From the NCBI GenBank assembly GCA_044371425.1, contig JBILTR010000001.1, forward strand, positions 558,001 through 622,000: a DNA stretch of 64,000 nucleotides, written 5' to 3'. Made by a program: the position numbers and the translations under genes. Of the stretch, positions 45,209-55,215 are shown piece after piece. The notes under the pieces were generated by a model. It saw nothing but the letters and a program-made list of their open reading frames with translations, ran no database searches and was not told where the DNA came from. The stretch is from JBEISR01 sp044371425 (GTDB taxonomy: Bacteria; Planctomycetota; Planctomycetia; Pirellulales; Pirellulaceae). Numbering within the stretch: the stretch's first letter is position 1; every line of letters starts with the position of its first letter.

Positions 45209-47428
45209 CTACTTGCCAGGCGCTTCCGAGACGGGCTGCTCCTGCTTCCCTGCCTCCAGGGGTGGCATCGGCACTGGGGTGGGTTCCAGGTGCCTCGCGA
45301 GGTATTCGGTGCGGAGCCGTCCGTAGGTTCCACCGATCCCGTGATCGAACTGCGGATAGATCATCATGTCGAACCGCTTGTTGGCATCATGAAGCGCCTT
45401 GGAAAGCTGCCAGGTGTTGGAAGGGTGGACATTGTCATCCACCAATCCATGTACCAGTAGCAACTTGCCACGAAGTTGCGATGCGTATTCCATGCAGGAG
45501 CCCAGTTGGTACCCTTCGGGATTCTCCTGCGGCGTGCGCATGTAACGCTCGGTGTAGATCGTGTCGTAGTTTTTGAAGTTGGTCACCGGAGCGCCGGCCA
45601 CCGCGACGTGGAAGAGATCGGGATAGCGCAGCACCGCTAGGGCCGCCATGTAGCCGCCATAGGAGTGCCCGAAAATGCCGACGCGCTGGGCATCCACCCA
45701 AGGCTGCTCAGCCAGATGACGGACACCCGCCGCTTGGTCGTCCAGATCGACGCCACCCAGTCTCTGGTAGGTTGCTGATTCGAATGCCTTGCCACGTCCC
45801 GTCGTGCCTCGATTGCCGATCTTTGCCACCACGACGCCGAGTTCACAAAGAGGATTGGCGGCACTGTAGCGGCACTGGAGCCCCTGGGAGGCAGGGCCTC
45901 CATAGACGTCGATCACCAGCGGATATTTGCGGCTGGGGTCGAAATGCGTCGGCTTTTGAAGGATGCCGTGAATCGTGGTGGTGCCGTCGGTGGAAACAAA
46001 AGAAAACCACTCGGCCGGCACCACTCCTGCTTGGCGCGCTGCCTGAGCCGATCCTTCTGCCAGCACCCATTCCCCCTGGTCGATTCCATAGACCACAGTG
46101 CTGGGCGGGGTGTCGACCATCTCCCGCACGGCGACCACATGTCGATGGTCCGGGGAGATCTGAAATCCGGTGTGATGCAGTGGCGATCTGGTAACTCGCT
46201 GGGATTGAGTGCCATCGAGCCGTGCGCGATGCAACTGCGCGGCGTACGGATTGCTGTCGCTAAAGGCGGTGTAGTAAAGCCATCCCGCCGCTTCATCCAC
46301 CTGCACCAGTTCACCGCACGGGTAGGGGACATCTGGGGTCAGATCGGCCAACAAACGGCCATCCAGATGCCGGAGCTGAAATCGCTTCCATCCATTCGAC
46401 TCGGTCTCCCAGACGAAACGTTGGCCATCTTCAAGGAAGCGGATTGTCGGTGCATTTTCCTGCCAAGTCGGCTGCTTCTCCGACACCACGACGCGCTGGC
46501 GCAGCGTCACCAGGTCGATGGCGATCCAGTCGAGCACATCTTGGCGGCGGTTGGTGCGATGGACCAGCAGCTCCTTCCCATCGGGTGAGAACTGAATGCG
46601 GTAGAGATACTGCCGTGGTTCGCCGGGGATATCGATCTTTCGCTGGGTGCCGCTGGCTAGATCGTACAGCCAGAGAAAGACCTCGGGATTGCTGTCGCCC
46701 GCCTTGGGATAGCGGGAAGCGAGGATCGTGGTGTAAGAATCCAGGTTCCCTCCGGTCAGGTAATAGTCCTGCATCCCCTCTTCCCGCACTTCGTAGTAAG
46801 CGAGAGTCTGGCTGTCCGGCGACCACCAGATCGCATCCTGCTGAAACAGCTCTTCTCCGTAGACCCAGCAGCATGTGCCATATCGCCGTCGCTCTGTCCC
46901 ATCGGTGGTCACCGCTACCGGGAAGCGCCCTTCCACCTGTCCGATAGGTTCCAGCCAGAGGTTGTTTTCGCGATGGATCGCTTTCCATTGACCATCGGGA
47001 GAGACCTCCTCCGTGCGTTGCTGGGCGCGCCCCACGGGAGCTCGACCCCTAGCCCCCCTTCCGGCATTGGGGGCGGCGGCTGCCGGGGGCACCGCTTCGG
47101 CTTCCGAAATCTTTCCGGTCGCTACATCCCATCGCTTTCTTGTCCCCTCGGTTCGGAAGGTCAGTCCACTTCCATCGGCATCCCAACTGGCCGCCTCGAT
47201 TCGCCCACCAGTCTGGAACTGACGCATTTGCTGCGCCATCCGATCCATGCGTGCCATCCCTTCGGCATGGCGAGCCAGATCCGAATGACCAGGAGGATCT
47301 TCTCCGCGGAGCGGTGCGATCAGGCGGATGGCGTCGAGTTTCGATTCCTGCAGCAGCATCCCAATCGCCAGCAATCCCAAGAGTGCCTGCCCCACCGTCC
47401 AAGAACCATTGCGTCCGACGAAAGCCAT
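45209..47428 (-). CDS. Exported dipeptidyl peptidase IV (S9B)
   Basis: A 739-aa serine peptidase removing N-terminal dipeptides, probably after Pro or Ala. ATG at 47428 follows GGAG six bases upstream. A signal peptide or anchor lies at residues about 12-27 (VGQALLGLLAIGMLLQ). The propeller (about 60-480) includes the DPP IV Glu motif region WVYGEELFQQDAIWWSPDSQ, whose double Glu binds the substrate amino group. The hydrolase has Ser589 (GHSYGGYM), Asp664 (HGLVDDN) and His696 (FDHGI). It is a more ordinary DPP IV than the fused one at 999-4151, which is clearly its paralogue (shared TIYxERYM-PQEN-GY segment). Confidence 0.92.
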   Translation of the reverse strand: MAFVGRNGSWTVGQALLGLLAIGMLLQESKLDAIRLIAPLRGEDPPGHSDLARHAEGMARMDRMAQQMRQFQTGGRIEAASWDADGSGLTFRTEGTRKRWDVATGKISEAEAVPPAAAAPNAGRGARGRAPVGRAQQRTEEVSPDGQWKAIHRENNLWLEPIGQVEGRFPVAVTTDGTERRRYGTCCWVYGEELFQQDAIWWSPDSQTLAYYEVREEGMQDYYLTGGNLDSYTTILASRYPKAGDSNPEVFLWLYDLASGTQRKIDIPGEPRQYLYRIQFSPDGKELLVHRTNRRQDVLDWIAIDLVTLRQRVVVSEKQPTWQENAPTIRFLEDGQRFVWETESNGWKRFQLRHLDGRLLADLTPDVPYPCGELVQVDEAAGWLYYTAFSDSNPYAAQLHRARLDGTQSQRVTRSPLHHTGFQISPDHRHVVAVREMVDTPPSTVVYGIDQGEWVLAEGSAQAARQAGVVPAEWFSFVSTDGTTTIHGILQKPTHFDPSRKYPLVIDVYGGPASQGLQCRYSAANPLCELGVVVAKIGNRGTTGRGKAFESATYQRLGGVDLDDQAAGVRHLAEQPWVDAQRVGIFGHSYGGYMAALAVLRYPDLFHVAVAGAPVTNFKNYDTIYTERYMRTPQENPEGYQLGSCMEYASQLRGKLLLVHGLVDDNVHPSNTWQLSKALHDANKRFDMMIYPQFDHGIGGTYGRLRTEYLARHLEPTPVPMPPLEAGKQEQPVSEAPGK

Positions 47429-47671
47429 GATGACTCCTGTTTCCTTGCCGATACTCTGGGAATCGGTCCGGTTGCGGATCGAACAAAAAAGAATGCTCCC
47501 CGCAGGAGAAGCAACACTCGTTTTCTAACCTTTGGAACGCCGACTCGCCAGTGGCAAGCCACGATCGGATGGACTCGGCTTCTTCCCGTTTTGGAAGGTC
47601 GATGACCCTCCTCTGGCAGGAATCAGCAAGTCGGCACGCAGCGTCCGTCCCCAGCTCTTCCACTAGGCGTT

Positions 47672-47711
47672 CGCCGCAGCGCCGGGAGGGTCGATGCCAG
47701 CCGCAATCACC
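47672..47711. repeat. 40-bp direct repeat, copy 1
   Basis: CGCCGCAGCG...GTCGATGCCAGCC..AATCACC; matches copy 2 at about 34 of 40 positions, start-to-start 66 bp. Confidence 0.75.
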
Positions 47712-47737
47712 ATGGGAACTGCAGACCCGAATTTTGA

Positions 47738-47777
47738 CGCCGCAGCCTAAGGAGAGTCGATGCCAGCCACAATCACC
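47738..47777. repeat. 40-bp direct repeat, copy 2
   Basis: CGCCGCAGCC...GTCGATGCCAGCC..AATCACC, second member of the pair. The two differ mainly in the four bases after CGCCGCAGC. Confidence 0.75.
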
Positions 47778-47946
47778 TTCATCGGCCGAAGAGTCGTCCT
47801 ATCGATGCCGCAAACGGGCACAGCCCGAACCCGAAAGATCACGAAGAGTCGCGAGATGAGCCGACCGGAATCGAATGCTACCTGTCGACCGATCGACTGC
47901 ATTGAATGGGGGTTGGGCGCGTCGACCGGGAGGGGAGGTTGAGCCA

Positions 47947-49863
47947 TCATGGAGATGCGGAGGGAGGGGCGACCTTCTTTTTTCGAAGCACTTCAATCGC
48001 CTCCAACATCCTGTCGTTGTCCGAGTTGAGTTCGGCAAGTGCGGCCAGAAATTCGGTTTGTTTCGATTCGGGGAGCTGCTCAAGGGAGTGCTCCATCCAG
48101 CGCTGGAGTTCCTCGAAGGGCTGGTCGTTCTTTTGGTCGATCGGTGTTTGCTGAGCCTGGGTCCAATGACGCACCGCGGCGACCAAACTGGCTTCTTGGG
48201 AAGGGAGATTCGCTTCCTGGGGTCCGAAGACCGTCAAGAAGGCTCGCATTTTCGAGTCGGCTTGCCATGGAGAGCGGCGCAGCGTTTCCTGGCAATTGAG
48301 GAACATCTGTTCGATCGGGCTGGGGGCTTGCTGTGGATCTCGAAGTCGACTGCGTACATCGCGCTCCGCTTGGCGAAGTTCCAGCGCCGAGAGCATCTTG
48401 CGGACCGCCGGTTGTCGAGGGTCCATCGGCTGTTCCAGCAGCCAACGATTCAGCCATGACTGATGCTCGCGGATGATCGAAAAGTCTTCCTGCTGGAAGG
48501 CAGCGATCGTTTTCTCCAAAATGACATCGTCGCTAGGAACGCGTGTCCATTGTCTCCATCCCCAAAAGCCGACCGCCAGTGCCAGGAGGAAAAAGACGAT
48601 CGATGTCCAGTGCCAACCTTCCGCTTCCCACTCGTATTCCTTCTTCTTCTTTCGTTCACGCCGTTTCATCTCCTCCAGCGTCGTGAATTCCGACTTTCGC
48701 GACATCGCCAACTCCGCTTCGGTCGGCTCGGGCATCAGTTTGCTCGGGGATGCGGCCAGCGTGGCAGCGGTGCCTTCCAGGGATGGCTTGGCGGCTTCGG
48801 AGGGAGGGTCGCGGTTCGGATCTGCGATGCGTGTCGAGAAGCCGGTTTGATCGCGCTTCAAATCGATCTGCTTTTCCCGAAGGACGCTGGCTGAATCGAT
48901 CGACGAGGGCTCCATCTTTGCTTGGGAATCGGGTTCCTCCGAGGTTGGTGGGGGTGCGGATGGCTTGCTGCCGGAGCCTTCTCCTGCCGGATCAGACGCT
49001 CGATCCAGTCCGTGTCGAATGGCACGCACGCGATTGCCGATGACCAGGGCGGTGGGGGGACGCTTGGCGGGATCTTTCTGCAGAAGCTCGTGGATCAGGC
49101 CTTCCAGTGCCTCAGGGGTCTTGGGCGCCAGCGTCCGGACCGGCGGAAATTGCTCGTAGCGCACCGAATAAAGCACTTCGGGGACCGATCGCCCGACAAA
49201 CGGTGGTCTGCCCGTCAGAGCGAAGTAGGCGATGCTGCCGACCGAGTAGAGGTCGCTTTTGCTGGTTACCGCTTTGCCCTCGGCCTGTTCGGGAGGCATG
49301 TAATCGGCGGTGCCGACGATACTGCCTGCTGCGGTCATTTCCTCGCCACCAAAAAACTTGGCGATCCCAAAGTCGGCCAGTTTCACATTGCCCTCGTGGT
49401 CCAGCATGATGTTGGCCGGTTTCAGATCGCGGTGGATCACCCCTTGATCGTGCGCCGTTTTGAGCGCCGCACACATCTCGCCGATCAGTCGGCAGACGTC
49501 GCGCCACTGCATCGGTCCATCCCGTTTGATCCGATGGTGAAGGCTTTCCCCTTGCACAAACTCCATCGAATAAAAAAGCTTTCCTTTTTCTTCGCCATAT
49601 CCGATCAACTGAATGATGTGCGGATGCTGGAGTTTCTTGAGCGTTTCCACCTCGGCGGCAAACCGCCTGCGAAAGCGTTCTTGATCGGCAAGGGAGTTGG
49701 CGATCACCTTGATCGCCACGGGCTGGCCGGTTTTGGCGTGGGTTCCTTCGTAGACGATCCCCATGCCCCCCTGCCCCAGCACCCGCTCGACCTTGTAAGG
49801 GCCGAGGAAATCCGATGGCGCCTCGGGACTCGCGCCGGGGTCAATCGGATCGGAAGATGTCAT
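47947..49863 (-). CDS. Membrane-anchored Ser/Thr protein kinase (PknB-type)
   Basis: A 638-aa eukaryotic-like kinase. ATG at 49863 is chosen, with AAGGAA seven bases before; an ATG at 49878 would overlap the divergent gene's start. Kinase domain residues about 22-285: glycine loop GQGGMGIVYEG, Lys52 (VAIKVI), HRD at 144-146 (HRDLKPANI), DFG at 164-166, APE-like MPPEQAEG. A Pro/Ser-rich juxtamembrane stretch (about 300-410), one membrane helix near 413-437 (IVFFLLALAVGFWGW), and a small helical outer domain of unknown ligand. Substrates may include FHA-domain proteins. The DPP IV gene follows downstream after 518 bp. Confidence 0.93.
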   Translation of the reverse strand: MTSSDPIDPGASPEAPSDFLGPYKVERVLGQGGMGIVYEGTHAKTGQPVAIKVIANSLADQERFRRRFAAEVETLKKLQHPHIIQLIGYGEEKGKLFYSMEFVQGESLHHRIKRDGPMQWRDVCRLIGEMCAALKTAHDQGVIHRDLKPANIMLDHEGNVKLADFGIAKFFGGEEMTAAGSIVGTADYMPPEQAEGKAVTSKSDLYSVGSIAYFALTGRPPFVGRSVPEVLYSVRYEQFPPVRTLAPKTPEALEGLIHELLQKDPAKRPPTALVIGNRVRAIRHGLDRASDPAGEGSGSKPSAPPPTSEEPDSQAKMEPSSIDSASVLREKQIDLKRDQTGFSTRIADPNRDPPSEAAKPSLEGTAATLAASPSKLMPEPTEAELAMSRKSEFTTLEEMKRRERKKKKEYEWEAEGWHWTSIVFFLLALAVGFWGWRQWTRVPSDDVILEKTIAAFQQEDFSIIREHQSWLNRWLLEQPMDPRQPAVRKMLSALELRQAERDVRSRLRDPQQAPSPIEQMFLNCQETLRRSPWQADSKMRAFLTVFGPQEANLPSQEASLVAAVRHWTQAQQTPIDQKNDQPFEELQRWMEHSLEQLPESKQTEFLAALAELNSDNDRMLEAIEVLRKKKVAPPSASP

Positions 49864-49876
49864 AGGAGTTTCCTTC

Positions 49877-50800
<924 letters not shown>

Positions 50801-50936
50801 GCTGCCTGGGAGGAGCCGCCTGGCACCCCCCGCCAGCGACTTGATCTTCCTGGGGAGGACCGATCCAGGTCGATTGGTTTACACTGGAGGCGGATGAGAT
50901 CGAGCGAGGTTGGCAAGGAAGAGGATCACAAGAACG

Positions 50937-52961
50937 ATGGAACGGGCCTTTCGGTTGGAATCGTGGCTGGGTATTGATCAGGATCCCTCGTGGCTAGGTG
51001 CCGGTCAGCGGCCGGTGGTCTCACAGGGAGAAGGGCCTAGTGGCTCTCTTCCTCTTTCCGACCAGATGTTGCGGGAGTGGTCCAGTGGCGATCTATTCGG
51101 CTGGACGCAGAATGCCGGGATGGGGTGGCCTCCCAGCAAAATGCTAGGTCCGCAGTTTCTGCTGCTGAGCACCCAAGGGGGAATCCGCGCCGAAGATGGC
51201 AGTCCCGTGGCTCTCGGCTATCACACGGGGCACTGGGAAGTTGGCCTGCTGATGCGCGAGGCAGCGCGATGGATCGAGCAATCGGGTGGAGTGCCTTTTG
51301 CAGGGTTCGTCAGCGATCCTTGCGACGGGCGCACCCAGGGGACGGTCGGCATGTTCGATTCGCTTCCCTATCGCAACGATGCTGCGATCGTCCTGCGTCG
51401 CTTGATCCGTTCCCTGCCGACACGCCGTGGCGTGATGGGGGTGGCCACTTGCGACAAGGGACTCCCCGCGATGATGATCGCTTTGGCCGGATCCAGCCAG
51501 CTTCCTTCGGTTTTAGTGCCGGGTGGCGTCACCTTGCCGGCCAAGGGAGCGGAGGATCTTGGCAAGGTCCAGACGATCGGAGCCCGTTACTCGCATGGAG
51601 AGATCTCCCTGGAAGCGGCTGCGGAAGCGGGTTGCCGCGCCTGCGGTTCCCCTGGTGGTGGCTGCCAATTCCTTGGAACCGCGGCCACCAGCCAGGTCGT
51701 CGCCGAAGCGCTGGGGATGACCGTCCCTCATGCAGCCCTCGCCCCCAGCGGACAGCCGCTCTGGCTGGAAACCGCTCGACGCAGCGCCCAGGCACTCTGG
51801 GACATGCATCAACGCAAACAGACGCTCGCCGATTTCCTCACCGAAGATTCGTTCCACAACGCCCTGGCGGTTCACGCCGCTTGCGGCGGATCGACAAACC
51901 TACTGCTCCATATTCCCGCCGTCGCTCATGCAGCCGGTTTGCGCCGGCCTGATGTCCAGCAGTGGCGTGCCATCAACCTCCAGGTTGCACGGTTCGTCGA
52001 CTGCCTTCCCAACGGACCTGCCTACCATCCGACCGTCCGGTTTTTTCTCGCCGGCGGGGTACCGGAGTTGATGTGGCACTTACGGGAATTGGGGGTGGCT
52101 CGCTGCGATGCACGCACGATCACTGGCGAAACCTGGCATACCATCCTCGATGCATGGCATCGATCTCCACGCCGCGCCCAGTTGCGGCAGTGGCTCCTCG
52201 AGAATGACGGGGTCGACCCCGATCAGGTGATCTATCCCCCTGCAGCGGCACGCACCGCGGGGATGACCAGCACGGTTTGCTTCCCGGTCGGCAATCTCTG
52301 CCCCGAGGGCTCGGTAATCAAATCGACCGCCATCGATCCCAGCGTGATCGATCCAGATGGGGTCTACCGCAAGCAAGGACCGGCGCGCGTCTTCACCACC
52401 GAGAAAGAAGCTGTTGCGGCGATCAAAGGGCAGCACCCGCGCCCGATCCGTCCAGGAGACATTTTGATTCTGATCGGACGTGGTCCGCTGGGATCGGGCA
52501 TGGAGGAAACCTACCAGGTGACCAGCGCCCTGAAGCACCTTTCTTGGGGCAAGGAGGTGGCGGTGGTCACCGACGCGCGATTTTCGGGGGTCAGTACGGG
52601 TGCCTGCATCGGTCACGTAGGCCCCGAGGCGTTGGCTGGGGGACCCATCGGCCGCGTCCGCGATGACGATTGGATTGCAATTCAGATCGATCGCATTCGA
52701 TTGACCGGAAGCGTCGACATGGTCGGCTGTGTCGATCGGCGGCTTGATCCCCACCAAGCTAACCAGTTGCTAGCCTCCCGAACCGCTCACCCTGCCCTGC
52801 AGCCCGACCCGCGGCTTCCTGACGACACGCGCTTATGGGCCGCACTGCAACAGGTTGGCGGTGGCACCTGGGGCGGATGCGTCTACGATGTCGCTGCGAT
52901 CGTCGAAACGCTGGAAGCAGGCCGAAAAGCGTTGGCCGAGCGAAAGGCCGATCAGCGGTAG
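50937..52961 (+). CDS. YjhG/YagF-type sugar-acid dehydratase (IlvD/Edd family)
   Basis: A 674-aa Fe-S dehydratase close to E. coli YjhG/YagF, the D-xylonate dehydratases, by nearly colinear motifs: SGDLFGWTQNAGMGW, SDPCDGRTQGTVGMFDSLPY, GVATCDKGLPAMM, ACGSPGGGCQFLGTAATSQV, CGGSTNLLLHIPAVAHAAG, SVIKSTAIDPS and DARFSGVSTGACIGHVGPEA. The three Cys motifs supply the iron-sulfur cluster. It would turn a sugar acid into a 2-keto-3-deoxy acid. ATG at 50937 is preferred to an upstream TTG at 50910; AGGAAGAGG lies about 11 bases before. No aldolase or dehydrogenase of the Dahms or Weimberg routes is nearby. Its last 10 bp overlap the convergent haloperoxidase gene. Confidence 0.9.
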   Translation: MERAFRLESWLGIDQDPSWLGAGQRPVVSQGEGPSGSLPLSDQMLREWSSGDLFGWTQNAGMGWPPSKMLGPQFLLLSTQGGIRAEDGSPVALGYHTGHWEVGLLMREAARWIEQSGGVPFAGFVSDPCDGRTQGTVGMFDSLPYRNDAAIVLRRLIRSLPTRRGVMGVATCDKGLPAMMIALAGSSQLPSVLVPGGVTLPAKGAEDLGKVQTIGARYSHGEISLEAAAEAGCRACGSPGGGCQFLGTAATSQVVAEALGMTVPHAALAPSGQPLWLETARRSAQALWDMHQRKQTLADFLTEDSFHNALAVHAACGGSTNLLLHIPAVAHAAGLRRPDVQQWRAINLQVARFVDCLPNGPAYHPTVRFFLAGGVPELMWHLRELGVARCDARTITGETWHTILDAWHRSPRRAQLRQWLLENDGVDPDQVIYPPAAARTAGMTSTVCFPVGNLCPEGSVIKSTAIDPSVIDPDGVYRKQGPARVFTTEKEAVAAIKGQHPRPIRPGDILILIGRGPLGSGMEETYQVTSALKHLSWGKEVAVVTDARFSGVSTGACIGHVGPEALAGGPIGRVRDDDWIAIQIDRIRLTGSVDMVGCVDRRLDPHQANQLLASRTAHPALQPDPRLPDDTRLWAALQQVGGGTWGGCVYDVAAIVETLEAGRKALAERKADQR

Positions 52962-54850
52962 ATCCGATTGCGACCAGGGCCACCATCGAGCAGACTGTCG
53001 AGGCGGTCGCCATAAAGCCAATCGTCTCCCAAGCCTCCCAGCAACTGATCGACCCCCGCTTCACCCCAAAGGCGATCGTTCCCATCGCCTCCTTCCAGGC
53101 GGTCGTTGCCACTGCCTCCATAGAGCCAGTCGTGACCCGCCTGACCAAGGAGTTGGTCTGCCCCCGCCTCACCAAACAGCCAATCGTCCCCGTCGCCTCC
53201 ATCGAGAAAATCATCGCCACTGCCACCGTAGATCCGGTCGTTGCCCGCACCGCCGAAGAGTCGATCGTTCCCTTGGTAGGAATAGAGGAAATCGTTTCCT
53301 CCCTCGCCGTGCAGTTCGGTGCTGCCGCCTCCCGCATACAGCTGATCATTCCCATCGCCCCCGCGGATACTGGAAGGCAGCACGATCGTTCTGGCGATCA
53401 ACACCCAGTCGTGCCCATCCGCAGCATCGATCGAAACTCCCGTCAGGGCGTTCAGTTCGAATCTCCCTTGCCGGACGCCATTGACGGTCACCTGCACTTG
53501 GCCTGCGATCCGTTCGACCAGAATGCGGTCGGGACCCGCAGTGCCTCGCACCGTCAGAATGCCACCGATCACCGAAACCGTCGCGGGGGTTGGAGCCGGA
53601 ATGTCCATGCGCTGACTGGTCGCCAAGCCAACGGATCGACCCATCGAGAGCCCTAGCTCGTTATCGAACCTCCAGTGGATCCCACCATAAAGCCGACTGT
53701 CGGCCGATTCCTGAGCCGCTTGGTCGACCGAACTGTAGGAGCGGGCTTCTGCGGCGGGGTTTTCGCTGGCAGCGGTGAAGGGAAGTTGACTGGTGCCAAA
53801 AAAACGAGTCAGCACTGTCGCCATCGCGCCACTGAAAGTGGCATGGCCCGAGGTGTAGCTTGGGAAGTTGGGCGTGGTCAGCAATGGGGTCCACGTCGGA
53901 TCGGCCTGGGTGGCTGCATTGCCATCGTCGGCCGCTTTGCGGATCCCGGTGATGGGACGCCAGAAATCGGATCGGTACTTGATGTCCCAGCAGACGATCG
54001 CCGAGTCAGCCAGCGCGAGGTTGAGGATCGCCATCAGACGCGCATTGTCCGAAAGTGTCGTCCCGCGGCTTTCGGCAATCGTCCTGGCCATCAGATTCAG
54101 ATGCCCTGGTGGCGTCGCCGTCCCGGCTCCATTGGCCCAGAAATTAGCGATCTGAGTCTGATCGGGGGTCCGCGTCGAACTGGTTGCACTGCCGATCTGC
54201 TTGACCTCATCGAAGGCGGCAGTGTACTGCGCGCTGTCGAGGGCAGGCGGTGGACCGGGCCGAAAGGCGCTGCCACTAGAAATCGCAAAGGGACGCACTC
54301 CAGGCCATTGTGGCAGCAGCGCAGGCGCCAGCGCCGGAGGCGTCGGCTCCCAGTCTCCAGGCTGTCCACCAGGAGTGTAGGTCACCGAGTTCTGCGACCC
54401 ATCATTGGCGCGAGCCGCAAGCATTGCGTCTGCTGCCCGACCACCCGCAGCGATGCCCGCCTGCTTGTCGAGTCCCTCCGGGACCTTGGCCAGCCACTCC
54501 TGTCGATTGGCCTGGAACTTGGCGACTTGAGCTGGGAACAGATTCGATAGCACCCGAGTGGCCGCCTCTGCGATCGCTGCTTCCCTGGATGCCGTGGGAG
54601 GAGCCGCCGGTACCGAAAGGTAGGTCCCATTTCGCTGGTCGATCGACTCGACCGCGTCATAAACCGCACCATGCAGCATCGCCAGTGCCCGGGATGCCAC
54701 CGGAGGAGAAGTCCTGTCGGTGCGAATGGCCGCCAAGGCTTCATCGTTCCAATCGAAGATCGGATCGGCATGCATCAAGTGACGCTGCTCCAATCCCTCC
54801 AGTCTCAAAACACGCACGGGACGGGATGCCACTCTTTTTTTGATGCTCAT
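52952..54850 (-). CDS. Vanadium-haloperoxidase/PAP2-like exported protein with RTX repeats
   Basis: A 632-aa protein. ATG at 54850 follows a strong GAGGAGGGG. The N-terminus (RVLRLEGLEQRHLMHAD, residues 14-29) resembles the planctomycete LEPR-XLL export motif. Residues about 30-420 are the vanadate/phosphatase fold with all three signatures: Lys-X6-Arg-Pro (KYRSDFWRP, near 292), PSYTSGH (near 333) and Ser-Arg-X5-His-X3-Asp (SRLYGGIHWRFD, near 388). From about 480 come about ten RTX calcium-binding nonapeptides (GGSGNDRLEGGDGNDRLWG), typical of calcium-folded secreted proteins. It may halogenate or dephosphorylate; the fold alone does not decide. The stop overlaps the convergent dehydratase gene by 10 bp. 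Confidence 0.9.
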   Translation of the reverse strand: MSIKKRVASRPVRVLRLEGLEQRHLMHADPIFDWNDEALAAIRTDRTSPPVASRALAMLHGAVYDAVESIDQRNGTYLSVPAAPPTASREAAIAEAATRVLSNLFPAQVAKFQANRQEWLAKVPEGLDKQAGIAAGGRAADAMLAARANDGSQNSVTYTPGGQPGDWEPTPPALAPALLPQWPGVRPFAISSGSAFRPGPPPALDSAQYTAAFDEVKQIGSATSSTRTPDQTQIANFWANGAGTATPPGHLNLMARTIAESRGTTLSDNARLMAILNLALADSAIVCWDIKYRSDFWRPITGIRKAADDGNAATQADPTWTPLLTTPNFPSYTSGHATFSGAMATVLTRFFGTSQLPFTAASENPAAEARSYSSVDQAAQESADSRLYGGIHWRFDNELGLSMGRSVGLATSQRMDIPAPTPATVSVIGGILTVRGTAGPDRILVERIAGQVQVTVNGVRQGRFELNALTGVSIDAADGHDWVLIARTIVLPSSIRGGDGNDQLYAGGGSTELHGEGGNDFLYSYQGNDRLFGGAGNDRIYGGSGDDFLDGGDGDDWLFGEAGADQLLGQAGHDWLYGGSGNDRLEGGDGNDRLWGEAGVDQLLGGLGDDWLYGDRLDSLLDGGPGRNRIYR

Positions 54851-55215
54851 TTGCCCCTCCTCACTTTTCCAACGGGTCGTCGCTCTATCCAACTGAACGC
54901 CAGCCTAATCGAATCGAGAGGCTGGCGAGAATAAATGCAGGAAAGAAAAATGGAATCCGCTGCCTGCCCGCACCAGGAATCCGCCAGCCACTGACACACC
55001 GAAATCCGGGATGGGAGGGATACCTCAAATTCGAGCGGTTTTAGAGTGAAAACAAAGGGGGATTGCGAGCGAGATTCCCCTATCGCCCTGGTACCATTAC
55101 GATGGTGCGAATCGCCATGGTCATCCCAAGTGGGACGGTGTGATGCTTATCGGCTTGACCCAGCTTGGCGATGAGCCCACCAACCCCGGTCATCGAAGAA
55201 TGAAGGAGACGTTTT
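54851..55215. other. Divergent gap, haloperoxidase gene / cyclase gene
   Basis: About 365 bp with promoters of two divergent genes. A small inverted repeat (ACCAT-TACG-ATGGT) near 55087-55101 was noted. AAGGAG at 55203-55208 is the SD for the cyclase-like gene. No promoter boxes could be assigned. Confidence 0.45.

Larger units (their letters stand above)
47429..47946. other. Intergenic region with a 40-bp direct repeat
   Basis: About 520 bp between two minus-strand genes. No gene recognised. It holds two copies of a 40-bp direct repeat (47672-47711 and 47738-47777). Whatever promoter serves the DPP IV gene should lie at its left end. Confidence 0.5.

Noticed and set aside
50910..50936. TTG at 50910 as the start of the dehydratase
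   Set aside because: The ATG at 50937 has a better-placed AGGAAGAGG and matches the family start.
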